DNA of 64,000 bases from Armatimonadota bacterium (GCA_026003195.1 BPGU01000003.1:1-64000); one strand, 5' to 3'; numbered from the stretch's first letter, positions 51,901-60,769 are shown. Notes: generated from the letters alone by a model not told the origin. Numbers and translations: made by a program.

Positions 51901-52054
51901 TCCGAAGTTATTCGTGCGCTTCCGCCATCCAGAGAGCCTGCCCATCCGCGCCGTGCGCGTCAACGGCTCACCGCACGACCGCTTTGACCCTCAACGCAAC
52001 GATGTGGACATCACCGGCTACTCGGGTCAGGTAACGGTGGAGGCGGAGTTTTAA
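48920..52054 (+). CDS. Large six-hairpin glycosidase-like protein
   Basis: 1044 aa from the ATG at 48920. The first half is beta-rich. The second half has an (alpha/alpha)6 barrel of the six-hairpin type (about 560-930; NFTNEACMVTHELDQRG, DYEGMYFGAGGFESGAYNQH, WVLWCIGMHYFLTGD), as in GH78, GH127 and related families. A beta domain closes the C-terminus. Acidic residues in this region (NFTDYEGMYF) are candidates for catalysis. Substrate unknown; perhaps alpha-rhamnosides or arabinosides. It is co-transcribed with the previous gene. Confidence 0.7.
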   Translation: MKPFDIAPFALPNCEPGEYRFEEPRDIRQVRVRFRGGIPSSLNVYYLRKTWPDVRIEYAHDLDNPCGFGWTPIDDQFNTRWQKAAIEVRPESANAVIITFKGLSAEFPDLKDYDVTFRRTLGIKIEVPEPKQLLAVNIFTTSTPLLSRLRVELDAGRETPGKRIRLSAYNATIRAVLSPKGVRSSRRTVELLPEKERSFDLYVVHMRPAHRYCGDEGHVTFSLDDDVFTISLQSLSEQGPIWYAEKGVYITFASDPTRFADYLKRIEGAKTLHQRVREHREQTYAGAFYGQPRPHVVSYNLGCKHNRQRFWLEANGDLVLHRWNVTSIPGKDTARFLCDGDARFFFGLEHKAILARYTDTPPVLAYHIHARDGDLAVEQKSFAVPLERSILDESLASDDTVVAMVRFRFENLGDAPAVAELPLSYSHRSGRSRNAYSSNGRQDDYLVPRGEREALLVEGNHILSEWNGKRVFRARWEGSMRPEVQEQQIVFRQTLQPGEVCELLLKIPYIAIDQPQELQALQNLSFEQCYREVVAFWRAQAQQGAQLVCPEPHLTALHAAHLNHVLITDALMPDGSGLINTSVGTSTYGNFTNEACMVTHELDQRGLHEEARKRIELWVKYQGTAPQPGNFTDYEGMYFGAGGFESGAYNQHHGWVLWCIGMHYFLTGDAEWLNRVAPSLIAGCDWVFRQRRNTMHNLPHSRGWEYGFLPAGSLEDVTDFHYWLSTNALTWRGVDTAAKALEAIGHPEAARIRQEADAYRADLIRGFETMRQHSPLVRLRDGRWVPHYPSRLYQRRRDVGWIREVLEGSVYLLISGLYDADSVQAQWILDDFQDNRYPTPPYGYLIPDFEANWFDRAGFSIQPNLLAGLMPHLERDEPEIFIWMFFNAWCACYREEINAMVEHPMPVLGYSNAAHFKTSDEANAVSWLRAMFVYVSEKVLHLGRAIPREWFRSGKPIATSGVCTRYGTVGVSYHVSEEGKRMKAEVDLQLRTQPPKLFVRFRHPESLPIRAVRVNGSPHDRFDPQRNDVDITGYSGQVTVEAEF

Positions 52055-52126
52055 ATCTGGTGGGAGTCCTGGCGAGCTGCGAAGCGCCAAAGCAATCTGC
52101 TGTGCAGACAAGGGGGCAAGCGACCA

Positions 52127-53320
52127 CTATTCCCACTCCGCCTGTGGAAAACACTGGTGCAGGAAGTGGCGCAGCTCTTCTTTTCGGGCGTAATCCACCT
52201 CGAAACTCTGGATGCGTTTCCATATCTCTCGCGTCTCCGGCTGCCATTGCAGGCGCGCAGTGGCAACGCACAGGAAATGCAGGTACGGCAGAAACCATGC
52301 CACGCGCGACCGTTCGAAACGATGGGTGAAGTGCTTTCTCCACGCCTGTCGGCGTAATCCATAGGTCGCTACGGACAAGACACCGGTGAGGAATATCTCG
52401 CTGTCATGGTGCGCAGCCATACATGCTCGCCAGACCAGAGCGATGGGTGGGCGCCGGAACTCCATGAGATATTGCGACCACAGCGCAAGCCATGTCATCA
52501 TGTTCCCCCCGGAACCCTCTTGCGAACGAGGCAAGGGAGAACCGTTGAACCAGCTGGCAAGGCGCACGTCGTTCGGATACAGTTGCTGAAACCTCTCATC
52601 GGATGCTATTTCACCGAATAGACCCAATCCAAGCATGTACCATACGGCTACCCGTGCTGCTGGCTCAGGAACGTTCTCTCGCAACCGCAGTTCACCCCAC
52701 CACTGATGCATTCTCTGGCGAGCCTCACTCAGCTCCCCTCTTTGCCAGAGCCACACACAAAATGGTGGTACTGTCGACAGATTCTTCTCCCTCTCCTCCC
52801 CTTCTGCCCCGAAAGTCAGATAGGGCACGATAGCCGGATGTGCCTGGAGATGGTGGGGAACGTGAGCGACCAGATACTTGTAGCGATGGAAAGACCTCTG
52901 CCACTCTTCATAAGACGCGGAACGCAGCAGATGCTCGAGGCTGATACGAAGAGCGCACTCCCACACAGCGCTGTCGGTTTCGTGCAAGCGGATACCTCTC
53001 CACAGCAGGAGCTGCGCCTCGTCGTACTCACCGTGAAACGCGAGGTTTTCTGCCATCAGAAGGAGATTTCGCTTGTCCTGTACACAGAGGGGTTCTACGT
53101 GACGTACCAGAGACACCATCGCGTGCGCTGGGAGAACCCAGAATGTGCGGCACACCTCGTTACAGGCTTCCTCGGGAGGCAGCTGTTGGGCAAGCTTTGC
53201 GACGTGATCTACCCAGCGGGGCAAAAGCTCCCGCTGGCGGCTTCTTCTCCCCGTCACCAAAGAGAGGACGTGTGCCCACAGGATCTGACGTGTGACTATG
53301 CTGCGTACACGTTGCCACAT
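52127..53320 (-). CDS. Hypothetical helical-repeat protein, 397 aa
   Basis: Unknown protein, Trp- and His-rich and mostly helical, with TPR-like pairs (EYDEAQLLLWRGIRLHETDS; RGELSEARQRMHQWWGELRL). A hydrophobic C-terminal stretch (VAWFLPYLHFLCVATA) might touch the membrane. It is transcribed on the minus strand after ndk, with 22 bases between the genes, so it may share its transcript. No signal peptide. Confidence 0.65.
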   Translation of the reverse strand: MWQRVRSIVTRQILWAHVLSLVTGRRSRQRELLPRWVDHVAKLAQQLPPEEACNEVCRTFWVLPAHAMVSLVRHVEPLCVQDKRNLLLMAENLAFHGEYDEAQLLLWRGIRLHETDSAVWECALRISLEHLLRSASYEEWQRSFHRYKYLVAHVPHHLQAHPAIVPYLTFGAEGEEREKNLSTVPPFCVWLWQRGELSEARQRMHQWWGELRLRENVPEPAARVAVWYMLGLGLFGEIASDERFQQLYPNDVRLASWFNGSPLPRSQEGSGGNMMTWLALWSQYLMEFRRPPIALVWRACMAAHHDSEIFLTGVLSVATYGLRRQAWRKHFTHRFERSRVAWFLPYLHFLCVATARLQWQPETREIWKRIQSFEVDYARKEELRHFLHQCFPQAEWE

Positions 53321-53342
53321 AGCCCGCGACGGAAAAGTGTAT

Positions 53343-53759
53343 CTAAGAGACCAGCTCCTCCGGTGAGAACCACAACGCGATTTCGCTCTCGGCGGTTTCG
53401 GGCGAATCGGAGCCGTGGATGATGTTCATCTGTTTATCGCAGGTGAAGTCCCCGCGGATGGTGCCCGGTTGCGCCTGAAGCGGGTCTAACGCGCCCATCA
53501 TCGTACGCACCAGAGGGATGGCGTTGGGCCCCTCTATCACCATCGCCACCACCGGTCCCGACGTGATAAACTCCACCAGTTCCGCGTAAAACGGCTTCTC
53601 GCGATGCACCGCATAATGCTTCTCCGCCAGCTCGCGCGAAGGCACCAGCATCTTCAATCCTACAATCTTCAGTCCACGCTGCTCAAAGCGGCGGATACAC
53701 TCGCCAACCAGTCCCCGACGTACTCCGTCGGGCTTAATCATCACAAAAGTCCGTTGCAT
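53343..53759 (-). CDS. ndk: Nucleoside diphosphate kinase
   Basis: 138 aa. Transfers phosphate from ATP to other NDPs through a phospho-His intermediate. The ATG at 53759 behind GAAGGAGG gives the normal N-terminus [18 protein letters not shown]. Catalytic His lies in MNIIHGSDS, and [12 protein letters not shown] is the usual end. An upstream in-frame ATG at 53780 would add seven residues before the ribosome site and is rejected. Confidence 0.96.
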   Translation of the reverse strand: MQRTFVMIKPDGVRRGLVGECIRRFEQRGLKIVGLKMLVPSRELAEKHYAVHREKPFYAELVEFITSGPVVAMVIEGPNAIPLVRTMMGALDPLQAQPGTIRGDFTCDKQMNIIHGSDSPETAESEIALWFSPEELVS

Positions 53760-53827
53760 ATCGCCTCCTTCTTGTATCATCTTGCCGAAGGAAAGTATAC
53801 CTCTGAAGGCAGAAAAGATTCAAAGCC

Positions 53828-55177
53828 ATGAAATACGTCTTCCTCACAACCTTTTGGGTGCTGGTGATGCTCTCGGTGGTGGCATGGCGCATCCAGCCTG
53901 AAAACACCGCGCAGGGCAAAATCCCGCTGGTGTGGGTGAGCGATGACAACCCCGCCCGCCGCGAGCAGATTGCGCTGTTCAACCGTTTGCACCCGGAATA
54001 CGACCTGCGCCTGGACCCCAGCAACACGGGCATGGAAAAGGTGATCGTGCAGTCGCTGGCGGGCGTGGGACCGGATATTTTCGACTGCTACGACGGATTC
54101 CAGCTCTCCGCCTACGTGCGCTCCGGCATCGCGTGGGATGTAACTGAGGAACTGAAAAAGGCGGGCATCGATGTGCAGAACGAGGTGTGGAGGGCGGTGC
54201 ATCCCAACATTATCCACGAAGGGCGCGTGTACGGCTTTCCTACCAACGCGGCGGTGAACGCGATATGGTTCCACAAGGACATTTTCGAGAAGTACGGTGT
54301 GCCTTACCCTAAAGGACCCTGGACGTGGGAACAGTTTTTAGAGGTGGCGAAAAAGCTCACCATCCGCGACAAGAACGGCAGACCGGTACAGTTTGGCTTC
54401 CTGATGGACTGGTGGAACTGGTACCACTTCGTGTTGCAGTGGGGAGGCAGGCTGTATACACCCGACGGCACACGATGCATCATCGATAGCCCCCAAGCCA
54501 TCGCGGCGGTGCAGTTCATGCAAGACCTGGTATACAAGCACAAGGTAATGCCCAGTCCGGTAGAAGAGGCGGCGATGGCGACACAGGGTGGCTGGGGGTC
54601 GGGCACGATTACGTGGTTTGGCGCGAAGAAGGGGGCGATGGCGCTGGGCGGCAGGTGGTGGCTGTGCACCCTGCGCAGCTATCAGGGGTTGAAGCTGGGC
54701 GCGGTGGAGTCGCCGCATGGACCCTACCGTGTGTTTCGGGGTTACGGACGCGCCTCACTGATAAACCGCAACAGTCCCCGCCGCCAGCACGCGCTGAAGT
54801 TCCTGCTGTACCTGGCAAGCAAGGAGTACAACGAACTCATTAACCACCAGGCAGACGCCCTTGCGCCGGTGAAGAGGTATTCCTACACCGAGAAATACCT
54901 GCACGACCCTGCCTTCCCCGAAGAGGATTTCAACGCGGTGTGGCGCGACGCGATGAACTACGCCGTACCGGATGAGATTAGCCCCTTCGTGAACGGGCAG
55001 GCGGTACAGCGCATCCTGAACAAGCAGTTAGACCTGGTGAAATCGGGGCAGAAGTCAGCGGCAGATGCCCTGCGCGCCGCTGCGCGCCTGATTAACGAAG
55101 AGATTCAGAAAACGGTTCAACGCGACCCAGAACTGCGCAGGCGGTACGAGGCGCTGGTGCAGGCGAGGAAAAGTTGA
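53828..55177 (+). CDS. Sugar ABC transporter substrate-binding protein (family 1)
   Basis: 449 aa. The N-terminal hydrophobic helix (FLTTFWVLVMLSVVAW) anchors or exports the protein; there is no lipobox cysteine. The fold is that of maltose-type binding proteins: GVGPDIFDCYDGFQLSAYV, VYGFPTNAAVNAIWFHKDIFEKYG, GGRWWLCTLRSY. It should bind oligosaccharides released by the nearby hydrolases. No permease or ATPase genes lie beside it, so it relies on components elsewhere. It is divergent from ndk. Confidence 0.9.
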   Translation: MKYVFLTTFWVLVMLSVVAWRIQPENTAQGKIPLVWVSDDNPARREQIALFNRLHPEYDLRLDPSNTGMEKVIVQSLAGVGPDIFDCYDGFQLSAYVRSGIAWDVTEELKKAGIDVQNEVWRAVHPNIIHEGRVYGFPTNAAVNAIWFHKDIFEKYGVPYPKGPWTWEQFLEVAKKLTIRDKNGRPVQFGFLMDWWNWYHFVLQWGGRLYTPDGTRCIIDSPQAIAAVQFMQDLVYKHKVMPSPVEEAAMATQGGWGSGTITWFGAKKGAMALGGRWWLCTLRSYQGLKLGAVESPHGPYRVFRGYGRASLINRNSPRRQHALKFLLYLASKEYNELINHQADALAPVKRYSYTEKYLHDPAFPEEDFNAVWRDAMNYAVPDEISPFVNGQAVQRILNKQLDLVKSGQKSAADALRAAARLINEEIQKTVQRDPELRRRYEALVQARKS

Positions 55178-55450
55178 TACAGAGTTTGCCTGATTCCTGG
55201 GGATGGGTGGCCTGCGCGCGGTAATTTCTCGACTCGCTGGTTGCAAAGACGAGCATAAGAGTCTGGCTATGGCTTCGTACACGTCCTGCGCGCGCTCCTC
55301 GGTCCTGGTGACCGGCACAGCGTACCGACCGTACGGACGTATGTCCTCCACCGTGCAACCTCAACTTTCACTCTAAGATTTACCCTCACACCTGCCGACA
55401 ATATTACCGGCTTCACGCCCCGCAAACCACACCGGAAAGGAGGTGAGAGA
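55178..55450 (+). promoter_or_regulatory. Leader of the flagellar operon with sigma28-like promoter
   Basis: TAAG (55374-55377), 16 bases, then GCCGACAA (55394-55401) resembles the flagellar sigma28 consensus TAAA-N15-GCCGATAA. It lies 50 bases before the fliK start. The rest of the 273-base gap shows no gene or other signal. Confidence 0.5.
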
Positions 55451-56821
55451 GTGACCCAAGCGGCACAGGTGGAAACCTGCAGCGTTTCCACGCCCATCGC
55501 CAGAGGAGAGGTAGTGCAGTCCAATGTGCCCAATGCTACGGCAGATTCTTGCCTCTTTGCCCAGCTGCTGGCGATAGCACAGAACCTGACCGTGCCAGCC
55601 GGGCAAGAGCCGCCTGCTGCGCTTCCGGCAGACGGTCCACCCCCGCCACAGCAGGAGGCTCCCTCTGCAGAGGAGATGGCGCAAATAGTCGCCTCACTGG
55701 GATTGCCTGCGCCCTCGCTTCCGATGCCTGTGGCGAATGCTCCGGGTGTCGAAACGCCGCTTCTATCGGCTCGGATAGCGCTTCTCCAGCCGATAGCCAC
55801 CGACGCACCCCTGCCAGCGTATTCGCCGGTGGGAGCAGAACCGGCGCAGGCGGAAGCGTTTGCCCTCCACGATAGGACGTCCCGAACGCCCCTTGCAGGC
55901 GAAAGCGCGGACTTACCCACTCTCGACCAGCAGGTCAGTGCCACCCGAGAGCCGGTGCAACCAGCCATCGAGACGGCGACCGCAGTGCCGCCGCCTTCAG
56001 GCGAGAAGATGCCCGCTTCTCTGCCAGACCTGATGCACGCCCCGGAGCGGGAATCTCCCGCGCTCCCCGCTTCAGAAACACAGAGGTTGCCTCAGAACGC
56101 TACGGAAAAGGTTCAGACACCTTCTGAGGTTTCAGCAACCGCAACGGCAGCACCCGCCTCGGTAGCCTCTGCAGCTCAGACGGGCAGCATGGAGCAGCCG
56201 CAGGGGGAGGGCAAACGCGAGCACCAGAACACCGCGCAAACCGCTCCCGCAAGCGTACGCACACGGGCAAAGCGGTCGGCGATTTTTACAAACGCCGAAA
56301 GGTCATCGCCTACCCAGCCCACAGAAGCACCCCTGCATCCGCTACAGGGCGTGCACACAGCATCGACGGTGCATCGTCCCCAAGAGGCGATGCCCCAGCC
56401 CCGCGAGGTGTCGCCTGCGGAGGTGGTGAGGCAGGTTGCCCAACAGGTAGAGAGCATGGTCAGCAACCACCGCGCCAGCAGCGTGACCCTGCAGCTGGAG
56501 CCGGAGCATCTGGGCAGGCTGCGTGTCACCATCTCTCTGAACGACGGCGCCATCCACACCCACATCGTGGCGGATAACCACGCGGTCCGGCAAATGCTGG
56601 AAAGCAACTCCGCTCTGCTCCAGCAGGCGTTGCAGGAGCGAGGGCTACAGCTGGGCGCGCTGCAGGTATCCGTGCAGGGTGACAGTCGTCAGTTCCTGTG
56701 GCACCAGCCTTATACCCCTCCACCTTCGGCAATGGGCTGGCTGGAAGCGGAAGCGGTCTGGAACACCGCAGAGGCGAGTTTGGGGCGCACGACACCGGGA
56801 GGCATCAACCTGCTGGTGTAG
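55451..56821 (+). CDS. fliK: Flagellar hook-length control protein FliK
   Basis: 456 aa starting at GTG behind AAAGGAGGTGAG. The long Pro-, Ala-, Ser- and Thr-rich N-terminal part (about 20-320) is the unfolded ruler region. The C-terminal Flg_hook domain (about 335-425; VTLQLEPEHLGRLRVTISL, LLQQALQERGLQLGALQVSV) contacts FlhB to switch export from hook to filament. It heads the flagellar operon here. Confidence 0.9.
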   Translation: MTQAAQVETCSVSTPIARGEVVQSNVPNATADSCLFAQLLAIAQNLTVPAGQEPPAALPADGPPPPQQEAPSAEEMAQIVASLGLPAPSLPMPVANAPGVETPLLSARIALLQPIATDAPLPAYSPVGAEPAQAEAFALHDRTSRTPLAGESADLPTLDQQVSATREPVQPAIETATAVPPPSGEKMPASLPDLMHAPERESPALPASETQRLPQNATEKVQTPSEVSATATAAPASVASAAQTGSMEQPQGEGKREHQNTAQTAPASVRTRAKRSAIFTNAERSSPTQPTEAPLHPLQGVHTASTVHRPQEAMPQPREVSPAEVVRQVAQQVESMVSNHRASSVTLQLEPEHLGRLRVTISLNDGAIHTHIVADNHAVRQMLESNSALLQQALQERGLQLGALQVSVQGDSRQFLWHQPYTPPPSAMGWLEAEAVWNTAEASLGRTTPGGINLLV

Positions 56822-56843
56822 CGCAAAGAGGAGGTTGAGGTTG

Positions 56844-57248
56844 ATGACAGTGACAGCAAGCAGCGGCGTCGGTCAGACTGCCGCCACTTCGTCCAGCACG
56901 ACGAAAAGCACCAGCAAGGACCAGTTCTTGAAGCTGTTCCTGACGCAGCTGCAGAACCAGAATCCCCTGGAGCCGATGCAGGACAGGGACTTCCTGATGC
57001 AGCTGGCGCAGTTCACGCAGGTGGAAAACGCCGAAGAGATGGCGCACACCCTGCAGAAGCTGCAAACGCTGGTCACCTCCACACAAGCCACCGCTCTACT
57101 GGGTAAACAGGTTATCGCTTTGCCGGCAGGCGAGGCGGTTCCCGTAGAGGGCAAGGTGAGCGCGGTGCGCTTCACCGCCGATGGCGTGTGGCTGCTGGTG
57201 GACGGCAAAGAGGTCAGCGTCGACAGTGTGGTGCAGGTGAACGGATAG
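56844..57248 (+). CDS. flgD: Flagellar hook cap scaffold FlgD
   Basis: 134 aa, short compared with about 230 in E. coli. The conserved N-terminal domain is complete (QFLKLFLTQLQNQNPLEPMQ, FLMQLAQFTQVENAEEMA), followed by a small beta domain; the usual Ig-like insert is missing. It caps the growing hook while FlgE is added. The ATG at 56844 lies 22 bases after fliK. Confidence 0.93.
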   Translation: MTVTASSGVGQTAATSSSTTKSTSKDQFLKLFLTQLQNQNPLEPMQDRDFLMQLAQFTQVENAEEMAHTLQKLQTLVTSTQATALLGKQVIALPAGEAVPVEGKVSAVRFTADGVWLLVDGKEVSVDSVVQVNG

Positions 57249-57263
57249 TTCGGGAGGTGCAAC

Positions 57264-57629
57264 ATGTCAGAGGTTCGCCAGATAACAAGCGTTTCTGCAC
57301 CCGCCGTTGCAACGCCCGCGCAACGTACAGCACAGGATGACGAGACATTCCGTGCGGCGTTACAGCAGGCGCAGGGAGGCGTGCGGTTCTCCGCACACGC
57401 ACAGGCCAGGCTGCAGTCACGCCACATCGAGCTGGATGCCGAGGCGCTGCGCCGGGTGGAGAACGCGGTCGACAAGGCGGCACAAAAGGGCTCCCGTGAG
57501 TCCCTGCTATTGATGGACGACATCGCGCTGATTGTGAGCGTGCGCAACCGCACGGTCATCACGGCGATCGATAAGGAGAACCTGAAGGAGAACGTGTTTA
57601 CGAACATCGACAGCGCGGTCGTGCTGTAA
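57264..57629 (+). CDS. Flagellar operon protein, TIGR02530 type
   Basis: 121 aa. FSAHAQARLQSRHIEL and LMDDIALIVSVRNRTVITAI, then LKENVFTNIDSAVVL, match the conserved flagellar operon protein always found between flgD and flgE in Firmicutes-like operons. The role is not well known, probably hook assembly regulation. GGGAGG precedes the ATG. Confidence 0.9.
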   Translation: MSEVRQITSVSAPAVATPAQRTAQDDETFRAALQQAQGGVRFSAHAQARLQSRHIELDAEALRRVENAVDKAAQKGSRESLLLMDDIALIVSVRNRTVITAIDKENLKENVFTNIDSAVVL

Positions 57630-57745
57630 CGGGCACCCGCCGGGGCGGGACCCCTCCACGCGATGGGGACGCCCCCCGCTCCCGAACGACTGAGGGAGCC
57701 AACCGTTACGATCACGTCAATAGTCGCAAGGAGGAGGTCATCAAA

Positions 57746-58984
57746 ATGTTTCAGGCGATGTTCTCCAGCATCTCCAGCATCAAAGCGCACCAGGTGCGCA
57801 TGGGTGTGGTCGGAAACAATATCGCCAATATTAATACCACCGGCTTCAAGTCGGGAAGGGTCACCTTCCAGGAGATGCTCTCGCAGACACTGCGAGGAGC
57901 CAGCAGACCCATAGAAGGCGGTCTGGGAGGCACCAACCCGATGCAAGTGGGACTGGGCACGCAGGTGGGGAGCATCGACACCATTCTGGAGCAGGGAAGC
58001 CTGCAAGCCACCAACCGGGTGACCGACCTGGCGATTCAGGGCAATGGGTTCTTCGTGGTCAGCAACGGCAAGCGCGTTGCCTTCACGCGCGACGGTAACT
58101 TCGATATCGATGCCAACGGCACACTGGTACACAAAGCAACCGGCGAGAAGCTGGTCGGATGGATGCCCAACGCCGAAGGCGTCATTGACACCAACGAACC
58201 GCTGGGAGCTCACTCCGTCATCGTCATTCCGGTCGGCAAAACCATCGCCGGACAAGCCTCTACCAGCGCCAGTTTCAAAGGCAATCTGCAGCTGGACGGC
58301 ACCAGCTGGACCACCAGCATCATGCTGTACGACGCTGTGGGGGCGCCTGTAGACCTGCGACTACAGTTCACCCGTTCTACCAGTACTCCCCCCAGCACAC
58401 CATGGGAGCTACGCTACTCTGTGGACGGCGGCAGGTCCTGGACAACGATAGGTAACGTCGAGTTCGACGCGGAGGGACGTATTATCGGTGGCGCCAACCC
58501 CACCATGACTTTTACACCACCCGATAGCGGTGCACCGGACATGACGGTATCCATCGACCTGTCCCGCCTCACCCAGCTGGCTACCAGTTCCACTGTGGAA
58601 CCCATCGCGCAGAACGGCTATCCGCCGGGCACACTAGAGCAGCTGACCGTCTCGCCCGACGGCACCATCAACGGCGTGTTCAGCAACGGTCTGAACCTGC
58701 CTGTCGCCCGCGTCGCGATGGCGGTGTTTAACAACCCCGGAGGTCTGGAACGAGCGGGCAACAACCTGTTCCGCGAGTCGGTGAACTCCGGAGTTGCCAA
58801 CATCGGCACCGCGCAAACGGGTGGACGTGGCTCTATCAGCTCCGGTTATCTGGAGATGTCCAACGCGGACATCGGTAACGAGTTCACCAACCTGATAGTC
58901 ACCCAGCGCGGTTTTCAGGCGAACACGCGCATCGTCAGCACCGTTGATGAGATGATGCAGGACGTACTGCAGATGAAGCGGTAG
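57746..58984 (+). CDS. flgE: Flagellar hook protein FlgE
   Basis: 412 aa. The N-terminal D0 helix (MFQAMFSSISSIKAHQVRMG, NNIANINTTGFKSGRVTFQEM) and the C-terminal helix (YLEMSNADIGNEFTNLIVTQ, NTRIVSTVDEMMQDVLQM) are typical, with the beta-rich hook core between them. It is secreted by the flagellar export apparatus and forms the curved universal joint. AGGAGGAGG precedes the ATG. Length is typical for Gram-positive-style FlgE. Confidence 0.95.
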   Translation: MFQAMFSSISSIKAHQVRMGVVGNNIANINTTGFKSGRVTFQEMLSQTLRGASRPIEGGLGGTNPMQVGLGTQVGSIDTILEQGSLQATNRVTDLAIQGNGFFVVSNGKRVAFTRDGNFDIDANGTLVHKATGEKLVGWMPNAEGVIDTNEPLGAHSVIVIPVGKTIAGQASTSASFKGNLQLDGTSWTTSIMLYDAVGAPVDLRLQFTRSTSTPPSTPWELRYSVDGGRSWTTIGNVEFDAEGRIIGGANPTMTFTPPDSGAPDMTVSIDLSRLTQLATSSTVEPIAQNGYPPGTLEQLTVSPDGTINGVFSNGLNLPVARVAMAVFNNPGGLERAGNNLFRESVNSGVANIGTAQTGGRGSISSGYLEMSNADIGNEFTNLIVTQRGFQANTRIVSTVDEMMQDVLQMKR

Positions 58985-58996
58985 TTTCTCTCCTAG

Positions 58997-59031
58997 CCAC
59001 CCCCTCTTCCACAGGGCGGGAGAGGGGGTGG
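58997..59031. terminator. 11-bp palindrome after flgE
   Basis: CCACCCCCTCT (58997-59007) pairs with AGAGGGGGTGG (59021-59031). It resembles the CCCCTCTCC-type dispersed palindromes at 14757 and 16446 and could reduce read-through into flbD. Confidence 0.5.
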
Positions 59032-59066
59032 AGGCAAAAACCATACAAAAAGGACGCTGAGAAGCC

Positions 59067-59261
59067 ATGATTAAAGTGACCAGGCTCAACCACTCGGAGA
59101 TTGTGCTCAATGCCGAGTTGATCGAAACGGTGGAAGCAACGCCGGACACTGTCATCACACTGACCAACGGCAAAAAGCTGGTGGTCAGCGAGGAGGTAGA
59201 CGAAATCATCCGACGGGTCATGGAGTATCGTCGTCATGCTTACGGGCTATCGCCGAAATAA
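59067..59261 (+). CDS. flbD: FlbD-family flagellar protein
   Basis: 64 aa, the usual size. IKVTRLNHSEIVLNAELIET, then EATPDTVITLTNGKKLVV and VMEYRRHAYG match the FlbD/DUF896-like flagellar proteins between hook and motor genes. Its role is unclear; proposed as an assembly factor. It overlaps motA by 26 bases. Confidence 0.9.
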   Translation: MIKVTRLNHSEIVLNAELIETVEATPDTVITLTNGKKLVVSEEVDEIIRRVMEYRRHAYGLSPK

Positions 59262-60096
59262 CACCCGAGGCTCCAAGACGGATACCATCACTCTTGGTGG
59301 ATTGCTTCTTGGCGTCGGCTGTCTGGTCGCTGCCCTCTGGCTGGAAGGCGGACATCTGCAGCAGCTGGTGAACGTGCCCGCAGCAATGATCGTGCTGGGA
59401 GGCACCTTTGGCGCCACCCTGATCGGTCTCAGCGCCCATCAGCTGCGCGACCTGCCCCATATTCTGCGGCAGGCTCTGGTCAGTCCAGCGTTTGACATCA
59501 CCCAAACCATTCGCTGGCTGGTAGCCCTGTCAGATAAAGCGAGGCGCGAGGGGCTGCTCGCGCTGGAATCCGACGCGAACGCCGCGTCGGACGAGTTCCT
59601 CAAGCGTGCTCTGCAGCTGGCAATAGACGGTACCGACCCCGAGCTGGTTCGCGACATCCTGCAACTGGAGATTACCTTCCTGGAGGAACGACACCGTCAG
59701 GGCGAACAGATTTTCGTCAGCATGGGCGGTTACGCGCCTACCATGGGCGTGCTGGGCACGGTCATGGGGCTGATCCACATGATGTCTCGTATCGAAAACC
59801 CCAGCCAGATGGGTCCTGCTATCGCCACCGCCTTTGTAGCTACACTCTATGGCGTGGGCTTTGCCAATCTGTTCTTCCTGCCTATCGCCACCAAACTGCG
59901 CGCTCGCCATGCGGAGGAAGTGCTCCTGCGTGAGGTCATCGTGGAAGGCGTTCTGGCGATTCAATCGGGAGAAAACCCGCGCATTGTGGAACAACGTTTA
60001 CGGGCGTTTCTCTCGGGACGACAGAAGCGTGCCCTACCCCCGTTGAGGTGGCACACGCACGATGACCAGAGCACGAAGGAGCACGAGGCGGCATGA
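59236..60096 (+). CDS. motA: Flagellar stator protein MotA
   Basis: 286 aa, four membrane helices. LLLGVGCLVAALWLEGG, NVPAAMIVLGGTFGATLIG and SMGGYAPTMGVLGTVMGLIHMM carry the proline- and glycine-rich helices of the proton or sodium channel; the cytoplasmic loop holds the charged residues that meet FliG. The first ATG lies within flbD. It overlaps motB by 35 bases. Confidence 0.95.
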   Translation: MLTGYRRNNTRGSKTDTITLGGLLLGVGCLVAALWLEGGHLQQLVNVPAAMIVLGGTFGATLIGLSAHQLRDLPHILRQALVSPAFDITQTIRWLVALSDKARREGLLALESDANAASDEFLKRALQLAIDGTDPELVRDILQLEITFLEERHRQGEQIFVSMGGYAPTMGVLGTVMGLIHMMSRIENPSQMGPAIATAFVATLYGVGFANLFFLPIATKLRARHAEEVLLREVIVEGVLAIQSGENPRIVEQRLRAFLSGRQKRALPPLRWHTHDDQSTKEHEAA

Positions 60097-60769
60097 AAGC
60101 ATAGACCGCTGGCTCATTACCTACGCCGATATGATTACCCTGCTGGTGGCGTTGTTCATCATGCTCTACTCGATGTCGGCGGTCAATCAGGAGAAGTTCG
60201 GCGCGCTAGCGCAATCTATGCGGCGCGAGTTTCAGGCTCTGCCCGAACACCAGGGGGGCAAGATTATCGGCACAGGGCAGATTGTAGACCCTCTGGAGCA
60301 ACAGGCGTCGCAACTGCAGCAGTTCTTGCAGCAGAGTGGATTGCAGACACAGGTGCGCGTGCGCCATGAAGAGCGAGGGCTGGTGATTTCACTGCTCAGC
60401 GATGGGACGTTGTTTGACCTGGGCAGTGCAGACCTCAAACCCTCCGCCCGGCAGGTGCTGGACCGCGTGGCTCAGGTGCTGCGTGCAGTGCCGAACCCTG
60501 TGCTCATTGAAGGGCATACGGACAACCTGCCCATTCGCACCGCGCAATACCCCTCCAACTGGGAGCTTTCGGCAGCACGTGCCGCGCGGGTACTGCGCTA
60601 TCTGGTGCAAAAAGGCGGTATCCCTGCCTATCGGCTGATCGCCGTGGGCTATGCGGACACGCGCCCCCTGGTGCCCAATGACTCGCCAGCCAACCGTGCC
60701 CAGAACCGTCGGGTGGACATCGCCGTCCTCAAAACCTCGCAGAACGCTCTAAGATTCGGTTCGCGCTAA
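60062..60769 (+). CDS. motB: Flagellar stator protein MotB
   Basis: 235 aa. The single N-terminal helix contains the ion-binding Asp23 (WLITYADMITLLVALFIMLY). The C-terminal OmpA-like domain (VLIEGHTDNLPIRTAQYPSN, VDIAVL) binds peptidoglycan and fixes the stator. It overlaps motA by 35 bases and is translated with it. Confidence 0.95.
   Translation: MTRARRSTRRHESIDRWLITYADMITLLVALFIMLYSMSAVNQEKFGALAQSMRREFQALPEHQGGKIIGTGQIVDPLEQQASQLQQFLQQSGLQTQVRVRHEERGLVISLLSDGTLFDLGSADLKPSARQVLDRVAQVLRAVPNPVLIEGHTDNLPIRTAQYPSNWELSAARAARVLRYLVQKGGIPAYRLIAVGYADTRPLVPNDSPANRAQNRRVDIAVLKTSQNALRFGSR

Noticed and set aside
57630-57745. Riboswitch in the gap before flgE
   Set aside because: The region is GC-rich with short inverted repeats, but I could not match it to any known riboswitch core.
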